DNA from: Trileptium ribeirensis
Taxonomy: Eukaryota; Nematoda; Enoplea; Enoplida; Thoracostomopsidae
Reading direction: 5' to 3'
Assembly (NCBI GenBank): GCA_030248225.1
Contig: JASANE010017555.1
Span: 124,001 to 188,000 of the forward strand
Length of the DNA stretch: 64,000 bases
The notes under the pieces were generated by a model. It was not told where the DNA came from. It saw only the letters and a program-made list of their open reading frames with translations, and made no database searches. Shown in pieces: positions 23,701 through 35,700 of the stretch. How positions within the stretch are numbered: the stretch's first letter is position 1; each line of letters starts with the position of its first letter. Made by a program: the position numbers and the translations under genes.

Positions 23701-26700
23701 AATTTTCAATAAGTATTGACATTTCGCCTCAGCATTTCTGATTGACTAGCTGTATTGGTAACCAACTTTCATTACCAGAGTCAGATCAGAGACAATACAT
23801 GTGAGTCTCACTGATCTAGACAGCGTTGATAATGTGAAGAACTGGGAAGTTCTAGATGAAAACACAATCTCGGATCACCGAGCGATAGAACTTGAGTATG
23901 TACAAGAAGTTGTGGAACATAAAATGCAGTATAATTTGAGGCATCTTCAGGCAGAAATGTTCAAACGAAATCTTTGTTCGAACCTTTCCCATGTCAACGT
24001 AGAAGAGTATAAATATAACTCAGAAACTACAGACATTGAAGAAATATGCCTGACTAGTGTAATTATTCAGACGAAAGAGACTGCGTGTCTACAGATGAAG
24101 CGCTGAAATAAAGGATTAAGTTGGTGGTCGCAGAAACTTAGCTCGTTAAGATAGAGACCAAGGAAACTACAGATTTGCAATTAGAAATGGTGGAAAAGAT
24201 ATAGATATGCTCAAGGATTATATAAGGAAGAGATATAGAAAGCGAAAACAAGATCTTGGAAAGCATTTTGTGAGAAAGTAGAAGGCGCTAGTGCGTGCGG
24301 ACGCTCAGCAAAGCTTTGTACGTTGGGACACAAAGTCAAGCTTAGTCAACTCAAGAGAGCTGACGGTAGTATGGCTGAGAGCGGGGAAGAGACATTGTAG
24401 CTTCTTCTTCGCTCCTATTTTCCAGACTCGGTGAGAGATGAGGATGTAGAATTGAGGTATCAAAGAATTTCAGTCCAACCAAAAAGGATATAGCTACAAC
24501 CGAAGAGCTCGTTAGTGTAAATGAAATGCTGTTTCAAGTTTTGATTCCTACAAGAGTCCTGGTATTGACTGCATTAGGCCTGTACTCTTGAAAACGGGTT
24601 TTTAAGATTTAAGATTTATCTTAATGAAAATACAACGTGTTTTAGACCTGTCGTGTCTGCCCTCTTTCATACTAAAGGCATTTGAAAGGTTGGTGGACAG
24701 TTATCTAAGAAGCAAGGTATGTGAAAGGATGCATGGAATCAACATGCATATCAGAAGGGAAAGAGCACCACCACAGCTCTACATGCTTTAGTGAACCGAT
24801 GAGAAACCGGACTTCAACAACGAAAGCACATCATTGTGGTCTTTCTCGACATTGGAAGAGACTTTGATAGTACTACACACGAAGCTTTTAGGCGTGCTTT
24901 TGTGAAATTTAAAGTAGATTTTACCGTTAGTAAATGGTTAAATAATCTTGTCAGTCATAGATGGACTACAGCGAAAATGGCTGTTTCGTCAGTAAAATTC
25001 AAGCTCAGAAGAGGCAGTCCGCAGGGAGGAGTATTGTCACCTTACTATGGACTCTAGTAATTCAGCATTTATTAAAGAATATTAATGATACAAATGTGTG
25101 TGCACAAGCGTACTCAGATGATGTATCTATCTTACTAGCAGTAAAAGCATGGACGTTAATGTCCGGAGACTTCCAAAAAATTAATGTTTCTTGAGAAATG
25201 GTGCGCAGAGAGGTTTGAAAGTGAATCCCAGCAAGAACAATGTGCCAGTTTTGTCCACTAGTAGAGCAGTTATGAGTGACATACGATTGAGATGTAGAGA
25301 GTTACACAGGATACAGTGCATAAGCTCGGAACCATCTGAGGTTACGGAGCATCATGCGACATTAGGAGAGACTTGCCTGTGCTGAGCTTCCCCTGCGATT
25401 ACATTTCATCGCGATTAGTGGAAGAGACCACATGGTAGACTGTTTTCCCAAGTCGTGATAGGTGGCGAGAATAAACCGCTATATACCTTCAGAGAGCCTT
25501 GAATAAGACATTGTGTTATACTGATGGATCTCGTGTTAAATCCCAAGGGAGAAGTCTCACTGGAGTAGGTGTTTTGGGAGGGACTAAGAATTATATATAC
25601 TCTTTGGGTGAGCACAGTACTGTGTTTTAAGTAGAGGTGTATGCAATAAAGATGTGCGCATATATATGATAAGTAACAGTGCACGTAATATGAATATGCG
25701 TATTTTCTCAGATCTTTAGACAGTCATGCTGCTCTTAAGGCACGCGATGTTGACCAGACCAGATCCAATTTGGTTCTGGAGTGTAAGATACGCGAGAAAT
25801 TTTGTCTAGATGGAATAAGGTACTACTGATATGGGTACCTAGTCATAGTAACATTGAAGGAAATGAAAGAGCTGACGAATTAGCGCGCCGGGGTTCTGCT
25901 AAGGCTCCAATAGGACCAGAAACAGATTTGCCACTTGCAAGAACGGCAGTAACTACAATTATAAAGTCATGGCTACATAGAAAGTTTGCTACGAGATGAA
26001 GGCAAGAGCCACCATGTAAACAACAAAAAGTATTATAAGCATACCAGATAATAGACGAGGTAAATTTCTTACGGAAATTTCTTGGGACTTACGAAGAACA
26101 GACTTAGGCAGTGTATTCAGACTACAACTGGGCATAGGTGATAAATGATCATCTATACAAGTTGAAGATAGAAGAAGATAACGCATGCTTATACTGTAGT
26201 AAGGATGAGACATCTGAGCATTTTCTATATAATTGCTCTCTATTTGCAGAAAATCGGAGCAAAATATTAGGTAGTCAAGAACCTAACGAAGGAAGTTTGA
26301 AAGACTTCAATATTAGAAGACTGTAACTTTATATTAAATACACGTAGGTTAAGATTGCGGAATAACAAGCATAATAAAAAAGTGAGTTACCAAGTATCTC
26401 TATATCAGGTAACGTCTTCGTTGTACATATTTGTCTTAACGGGCTGATGCAATGCACAGTTTTCTATATCCTCGCGTGTTTTTCTAGCCTAGTATAATTA
26501 TCTGTAGCTGTATTAGTTAAATGTGTGAAAGTTTTTTGTTGAATCAGATACAATTCGCAAATGTTTGTGCGGCATGGAAATCTTGTTTTTTTTTGTAGTA
26601 GAATTGTGTAGACGTCCGCATTTTCATTGTCTGATTTTTAAGTGATTTACGCAATACATAACGCAAACTAGTAATGCCCAAAATCTAGCCAGATCCATTG

Positions 26701-29700
26701 GAGAGATAGAACTTAATCCATGTTCAACTTGTGGGGTTTTAACCTGTGATTTACCGTGTCCCCGCCGCCGCTCTATTTCGTACTCCAACTATTGATGGTT
26801 CTGTACACTAAAAGTTTAGATTAGTCATGGAAAATTTGTGTTGAAAAGCCTGGGAATGTAATAGATAACACGCAGCAGTATAGAAAACCGAGAAATTGAA
26901 TTTTTTAAAATAAAAATTTTCAGAATTGTGGCTATTTTTGTCTTACCAGGTATTAGAGCGTTCATGAGCCTATGCAGCAAGAATTGTACCTGTACAGAGT
27001 AGTGGATTTCGATGGCGTTCGTGTCTAGGCTTTTGGATAAATGACAGACATAATTCAATTTTGGCTGAGTCGATTGGCACTTTCAATTGCTCATTCGATA
27101 GCTTTAAATATCCGTTTGGGCCTTTTAGTATGACATAAAAGCGGATTGCAGTTCCTTCGGGCTGTAAAAGAGAGTCGATGAGGCTAGAGTGGTGTCAAAA
27201 TGCGGTTCTACGAAACATTTTCTTAGCGGTATCTCAACCACAGCAGATATTTGAAACAAAACACGTTCATTTTGTAGAAAAAATTAAGTATTCTACAGAA
27301 AGCTCTTGCACAATTTTACCCTTGGGTCCAGGATTATGATCCAAAGAAGTGCAACGAATGTGACGCTTTTGCACCACGCACTTGCAAACGCGATTCCCTT
27401 GCGACATCCAGCTATCGTGACCTTATGGGTGGACCTAACGTGCTTATTCTGGACTATATCTCTCGGTCAGACCCAATTAGCTACGGAGCTTAGTTAGCAA
27501 CCGACAGTAGCGCCTTACAGGACGCGTTTGGATCCTGCCGGATTGGTTGCGCACGTCGCCTACGTGGTACTACCTTCGAGGTCCACATGGAGTTTGCTTC
27601 TGTTACCTGCTCTAATTTGTGGCCGCCAGTAGGGTCCGACAATTCATAGACGTCGGATCGTTACAAACTAAAAGTCAGTGTTGGTTCCACAAATTCTTGT
27701 TGATATAATAGATATTTGAATTCTTGCAATCAAAGTCCGCTGTACAATCGTCCTTTACCAACGCATCACGCTGAGGCTTGCGACCTTCCCGACGTCAAGC
27801 TTGAACGCAGTTAGTCGAGTGGGGCGACGATTTCAAACCCCTTTGATATATATCGAAATAAACGTCTGTAACCAACACTCTGGTGTCAGTCACAGTTGCG
27901 CTACGCGACTAGGATATCAAGCTGAAAAGATCCACGAGCGATCATACATTGGACCAGCCGGGATTCGAACCCGGATGTTTTACTTGCAAGACTAATGCGC
28001 TACCATTACACCACAGTCCCCGATCACAACGTGTTCATCTACGCTATACATGCTAGCGTAGTGCGATGCTACATAACTCCCCAGCGGAGTCGCGGAGCGA
28101 GCGTGCGTTCAGCTCTAGCTATGTTGACAAACTCCTTGCAGGGGATCACGTCGGATTCACCAATTGAAAAGATCCACGAGCGATCATACATTGGACCAGC
28201 CGGGATTCGAACCCGGATGTTTTACTTGCAAGCCTAGTGCGCTACCATTACACCAAAGGCCCCGATCACAACGTGTTCAGCTACGCTATATATGCTAGCG
28301 TAGTGCGCTGCTACAAAGCTATTCAAACTTCAAGTTCCAACAGTTTATAAAAGAAACACAAGTAACCACCGGAAGTTGGGAACAATAACTGTTTTCCCAC
28401 ACTCCAGTGGATCGATTTTATATGCCATATGGAAGACTGTTTTGTCTTTCACTAAACAAACTTATATTATTACGATCGGACTCGAAGCAATTTTAATTTT
28501 CTATTCTACGAAATCTTAAATTTGGTAGCGACAAAAACGTTATTTTGTGATGTCGTGGTTTAAAACCCTACCACCAACTCACCAGTCCACGGTAAAGCTT
28601 CACCCTTATTTTAATCTTATAAAACGTCAAAATTTATTGCAAAAAGCAGAAGCATATACAACAAGCTACGGCTTAACTTAAAACCCAAACATTGAGCAGA
28701 AATCACGGGGTCCTAACGAAACGTCCCCGTTTCAGACTGTCAAAAACTCATGGTACAGTAGACAACGTCAGGACCATGACGGTTAGAAGTACGTTAAAAG
28801 TGAGTTTCGTAGCTTCGAGACATTGTTCTGTCGATAACATCATTAACGGCTCATATGATCGTACGAAATTATTCAAGTTCCAAAATTCATTTGGTCCATT
28901 CGACACCTCACCCCCTATATAGGGTAGGTCAGTTCCCGTAAGGGGTGATAAACGTCACCAATTTTAATAAAGTCGATTATAACAATACTGACTCATATTT
29001 CAGTACAATTTTGTATTTCTCAATATTGGAACGTCTTGCATTATGATATTGATTGAAATTATTTTTATTATCCATACATAGCCAATTCGTCTGAGTATGG
29101 ATATTATTAACAGTGTAGAACTGACACAACAAGTTTGTTTCCTACACTCCCCATCCGATCCGTAAGGTTATTTGTAATGTTGGCATCAAGGGATTACCAT
29201 CAACAGCTGATGCCGCTGTTTTTTTTTTTTTTTTGGTTTACTGAGTTGCCTTGCTGACCACTTTTGTTTTGACGGTTACGAAAACACCTGCTTTTGACAT
29301 GTCCGGGTTTCCCACATAGGTTACATATTGGTCGATAGCCAGCAGTAAATTAATTTCGCGGGGTCCGGCATTAGTCTGGCGGTAGCTCGGACTTTTTTGC
29401 CCATGGTTATTTTGTAGCCTTTGCTTTTCACGCATAAGGCCGTCAAAACGCCTTTCTACACGGCTACCAACGGTTCGATCAGGTTAATATAGCGATCTAT
29501 CGCATGGTCTGTCAAACCATCGATTCGTATTTAGGATAGCCTATAATTCTTTCACAATGCCCACTAACGATTGAAATACACTAGTCGGCTGCTCTTATTG
29601 TACATCTTGGTGTGAATCAAGAGCCAAAAGCCGTATTGGAACGTCCTCGTTCTGTGCTTTTATCATCAGGACCACCTTTTTGTGGTTCTTAAAACTTCAG

Positions 29701-32700
29701 CTATAAAGATTGTTTTGTTAAATGGGACGCAATTCGGGTGTAAAATTCGCTATTGGAGGGTATGCTAGTCTGGATAATCGTCTCACTTCTTGCGCATAAC
29801 TTGCTACTGTTTCACCTGGCTTTTGCTTTCTAGTGGAAGATGTGCAGGGCGAGACGTTGACTCTGTCTTGTTTAAAACTTCTCCGTTAATCTACATACTA
29901 GAGTCATGAAGCTGCGTTTATCCGTATCCGGAATATCTCGATATGCCTCAAGCGCAGCTTCTGTGAGGCATGCTGGAAGCATATTAAGTTAAGTAGCATC
30001 GTCCCATGCTCCTGCTATCGCAGCTAAGTTAAAGGACTCAATCAATTCTGAGAAATTTTCGTTTAAAGTACCGCGGTTGTCATTACTTACGCTGCATTCC
30101 GGGGGGTTAAGATAGGTTTTGGAATGGACCCAACAGACAAAAACTAACGAAAATAGCATATCTCTGTGAAAGCTAATATATAGATTTCACTAGTATCATG
30201 ACTTTTAGGGTGACACGCATAACGCAATATTGGCTGAGCAGATTGATTCTCGGTCACTTACAAGCTTGGAATTTCTATTTGTGCTCTTCCGTTTGGCGTG
30301 AAACTCGATTCCAACATCATTCGGGCGAAATGGGTCAGGTTTCGATGGGGCCCAAAAAATCACACTACTTATTGTAACTCGACAACCAATGTAGATATCT
30401 GATTCAAATTGGTCTCATTTGTAGAGCAAAATAAACCTCTACAGGATTGTTTATATTGCTTAGCGAAACTTACGATTTAGATTTGGGTCAAAATGTGTCT
30501 CAAAAATGGGCCAATGCGACAAAAATTACATTAAAATGGTGTTATCTTCACAGGCACTATATATAGCACTATTTTGGTGTATTGGTATCGTTTTGTACAG
30601 CAATTCATCCTCTATGTAGCCGCAAAGTGTGTCTTGCTTTTGTCATTATTTAGGTTTCAGGGTTTTTAATGAGCCCATAGAGCCAGAATATGTCAAATGG
30701 CAATATCTCCACAAACACTCTAGGTATACGGCTGTTACTGGACTAATTTTTAGAGCAATTCGTTCTCTATGTAGCTGCATTTGATGTGCGCCTATTTTCT
30801 TTATTTACGCAGCAGGAGTTTGGTCAAAATGTGTTTCTGAATGTTCCAATGAGGTGCCATAAACGAAAATTGTATAGATGTTCTTCATCTCGATTTGTAG
30901 AGTAAAATTCATCCTCCGTATAGATGCATTTGATGAAGCCTTAACCATGCAGTAATCGGGTATACCTTTTGAACTATTTAAGCAACGCAAGCTTTGTATG
31001 CCTATCTGCTACATAGTCAACATACAGAATTCACCACTTTGTCGATAAGACAAGCTACTAGTATTTGACAATATTTCAGCTTATGTCGAATTTGTTTGGT
31101 GTCTTCAGTGCTATTATTTGATAGGTTTTAAAATTCAGCGCGTTTCTTGTAGGTATTTGACGTTGTTCTCAACGACCAACACGAAGTTGTGAAGGAGCTG
31201 GATATTTTTGCAAAAGTCGGTCGCGCAATTGCTCACGACGAAATCGTTCCATTTCAAGTTCGTAAAGGCAAGCTACGAGTACAAGAAGAAGTGTCCGATT
31301 TCAATGGAAAGCTGACGATTTCTTTTGTTAAAGTATACTAGTTGTTAGTTTAGTTATTTGTCAGAAATTACTGTCGCGCTCCGAACGATCCAGCGGTGGC
31401 TCGTACGAGATGATAAAAGGATTAAAGTGTATAAAATTGTATTTAAAAACAAATTACTTTCAAGCTTGCCTCGAGCGAATACTGAGGAAGAGAGTCATTG
31501 TTGGTGAGAGGACTGGGGGTGGGATTTACTTTGAAACTTAAGCATTTTTTTGTCAGTCGCAAAGCAATGAGACCGGTTAGCTGTGTTTTTTGTGAAAGAA
31601 CGATATAATTTATGACATAGAACCTCGTATTTTAACAAACTTGCAATTTATGTATTAATTCTTTGTAGTTAATTCCTGCAATGCCGCATTTGTGTCGTTT
31701 CCGGGTAACCGGGGTTAATTCTTGGATCGGTCAGTCAGGTGGCAATAATAGATTATCTGTTTTCTAGGTGGATCGTCCCATTACAAGTTCGTAGTCATGG
31801 AAGCATTTTTCGTATTGCACTGATAAATTATTATTGACAATAATTTATTGTTTGTTGGACGTTGATAGTCTTTTAGTATTGCGACTAAAATTGAAATTTT
31901 TTGCTTAAAATCTGCGTTTTTTTCTAGATTTCGATTAGGTCAGAAAATATTTATTAGACAAAGGTGACTCCAGATCGAGCTGACGTTTAAATTTTATCTA
32001 AACCTAAGAGCATGGTATATTGAAGACATTAATATGAATGACTTGACAGTGGTTTTTCACATGTCAGTGGCTCATAAAAAGAACCCTATGATACCATAAA
32101 CGTCGTTAAAGCTGATACAGAGAACGTGCGCAGCTATGTATAAGTATGATTTTGCGGCACCTAATGACTAGTCGGTAGTGGAACTATATTTGTGAGCGGA
32201 GCTTGGGCTGTGGCATTACGAATGTATCCAATTTTATGTTCTTCAAATAACTACATTGCATAGGGCTCTATCATTGGTAAAAATATATTTGAATTCTTCG
32301 ACCCAAAAAACGCTATAATGGTTTGATCGAAACGATTCTATTTCTATAAATAACACAAATATTGCAAAATTCTCTATTTTAGCAGCATGAGCTTAACTAA
32401 TTACTAATTAACCACTCAAAATTTTTTAATCCCACACTCTGACATAATAGGCTTTCAAAGAAATAAAGTTTTTTTAAAATCGGTTCAGTGGTTCTTGAGA
32501 TCCGTCGGACCGAACTAACGAACGGACGGACATCGACCTTTTTAATCCCAGACAAAAAATATAAACGCTTCGCGCTCAATTACTGTTTAAAATTTGATTC
32601 AAGTCGGGCTAACGGATCTTTCAAAAATTTGTCCGATCTACAGCCGGATGGACGGTTTATACTAAGACTCGTCGCGTTTTGATGTTGACGACAAGGAAAA

Positions 32701-35700
32701 TCGTTGCCATTAGAAACTAATGTTCACTGATAATCAAACAACTCGCAACACTCTTCGGCAACTAAATTTGAGACAATTTTGACTGTCGTGGTTCTGTTGT
32801 GTTTTTGCTTATTGAATACATCTCGGTTGATAGTGACAATTATTACCATTGAGCACGGTATGACATTGCATCATGTGTGCAATACCTAATATTTCTTTTT
32901 CAGGGACTTTATGACAATCCAAAAATAAATGCCTTTTACGTCATGAAGGGAACAGTTGGAGGTTAGTGCGAGATTGTTTTTTATGTTATAGTAAAAATTG
33001 GGTATTGTTATTCGTATTACTGATCCGGCCTTCATATCATGTATGAGACAAATCGCATACAGCACAATCCGGCATCTCTAAGTTCTACTAATGTCTCTGT
33101 ATGCTTATAGGGCTTCGGCGTAGAACGAGACCTTAGTGCTAATGTTTCTACACAATTTTGACTACTTTTTTTGTTTAAAATTATTGATGAATTGAAGAAT
33201 GCTCTTTGTACAACCGGGTGTTGCCAATCACGTGTGTTTCGAACACGCTGCCAGATACATTTCATACGTCATTGACTTTAGGTTTAATGAACCCGATTTT
33301 CAGAATATAGTTCGTCTTTAGTTGTTTGGTTACGTATTGCGTACAGGTGATAAATAATTGTCCATATAGGTTTTTGGTAAGCTGAATACGATGGTTTGGT
33401 TATCTAGAGTCCAGCACGAGTATCTATGCTTGTTCAGAAATATTCATTGAGTTTAGTATCAATGAACGCGATTTCCTGAATATAGTCGGTCTTCAGTAGT
33501 TTGGTACACGGCATCAAAAATAGTCAATATACAGGTTTTTCAATATGTTGAATTTTATGCTTTGTTATATAGACTCTAGCGTGCATATCATGCCGTTTCA
33601 CGGTTTTATAATAGGTTTGGGTCAATGAACCCGAGTTCCAGAGCATAGGGTGTTCCATAGTAACGCTATAACTTCAAACTGTTGCGGAGACTGACATAAT
33701 ATACTTTCAATTCTCATACGTTCAGGAATTATAACCGAACATATACATATCTACGTATAACAAAATGTCTGATACTTGACTTATTTTGGCTGATCGATTA
33801 ACTGCAGTAAGACTGTATTCAGTACAAAAACAGTCGTAAAATTTTGCGACAATAGATCCGTCATTCGTCTTCACAGTCCCCGTATCATAAAGCTGTTGCT
33901 TCAGTTAATACAAGGCCTTATCTAACATACCCCGTAGCTGACTTGTCCCGAATAGGGAGACCACAGCAGGCGCCTGGTGATGCTGCGACAGCTAACATTT
34001 CCTATCATTTTGACATTAATATGACAAAAGTCAATTGGGCGTTGTGTTGTTGCAGCCGGCATCAGCATAAGTGTTAAAACTTTAGCTCTACAACCTTTCA
34101 GACCGACGTTAATTGAGGCTCTGAATGACGATAATTATGATCGCAGGGTTTAATTTTGTGAAAAATAGCTACAGCGCCTCCAGAATGATTTGGACTTAGC
34201 TCAATAAGTCATTTGGTCCCACGAAAGTATTTTTTAAACTGAACGGCCACGTTAACCTTCTTAATTGTATCTTTTGGCATGCAGAAAACCGTCATAACAC
34301 TATCGGACACCATATGAATATCCCTTGTCTGACAGTATTTGTCGGCATGTGGTCTGGTGGGTTCATTGGATCGTTCTTTTTTAATGGTACTGTGAATGAA
34401 ACCTCCTGGCTTTTGTGACGAGTACTGAAGGAAAAGGTATTCATACGGAAACCACAAACCCTGTTTTGCCTGAAAGAGGCTATGTTGGAGGAACTCTTCG
34501 TTCTGGAGCGTGACGTAGTTGGAAAACTCCGCTGAATTGTGCGTTTTAGACTGGAAGAATGCATTGATCTTGGAAGCACCCAGGTCCGAACTCAGGGTTA
34601 GTGTCAAAAGCCCAAGCATAAATAACAAGACTAATACTGTAATATGTAGCTTGACAGCTGTATATTGACAGAGTTATGTCTATAACTTAGGTGTGTGTAT
34701 CTATCCATCACGGTGTAACCTGAATTATGAAGCATTCGGAATTCGGAAAACTAAACCATCAGGGCTAAGCATGGGGGCTATTTGTGTAATATAAAAACAT
34801 CTCTACTAAACAGTATATAATGCTTAAAGAGATAGCTCTGGTCAATCAAACACGAAATCGGATGAAGTCGATCATCCAAACGCTTCGCAAACAGGGGAAG
34901 CATACCGCTAAAATCATGCTAGAACCTCTGGTAGATCATAATGCATCATACAACTTTCATAACATGATTACAGCAAAAACCATTTAATGTTAACGGCATT
35001 AGCAAATATTGTTTCTGATCTCGCTGAAGGCTTCACAACTAACGAAAACCTCTTCATCGTACAGCCCTCGTTGCTGATCTCACGTCAGCCTTCGACACGG
35101 TCGCCATCGAATACGTTGCTTGAGTAATTGAGATGAGAACGAATTGCTCCACAAAATAGGACCGAGCTCAACCGTTTGCGGAGATATTACCATTTTGGGT
35201 ATTTTAGGTCCCATTGGTCCACTGAAAAATCGCTTTGACACAATCCTGCAGTGTAAATAATGATACAATAGCAACACAATATGCGTGGCTACACAGAGGA
35301 TGATTGATCTACACAATTAGACTCTAAACATACATAAATCTCAATAAATCATGGTCCTAAACATAAATCTTGGTTGAAGAGATATTGCCATTTACGTGTA
35401 TTTTGGGTCTGATGGGGCTCAGTTTAGTACCAATATTGACCCAAATTCTACATCATAAGAGCACTGCGTAGCAAAACATTACATAGAAGCTTATTTGTTC
35501 GTATAGAATGTGACCAAACACCAGTATAGCTCTAGCGGTTGAAGAGATATTACTATTTTCGTGTATTTTGGGTTCCATGATCCCGTTTAAAGCCCCTTTT
35601 TGACGCATCGCTGCGGCAAAATAAAAACAATGGCAGCACATTATATGCAGCTGCATAGAGCATGAATGGCACTACAGAATGAGACCAAACACACCTATAA

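Larger units (their letters stand above)
27924..28313. repeat. Duplicated approximately 148-bp unit around the two tRNA-like sequences
   Basis: 27924-28071 and 28166-28313 match from the 3' trailer through the tRNA body to 50 bp of 5' flank. That flank carries a perfect hairpin, CTACGCTA ... TAGCGTAG (28039-28061 in copy 1). The DNA between the two copies and outside them does not match. Confidence 0.9.
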
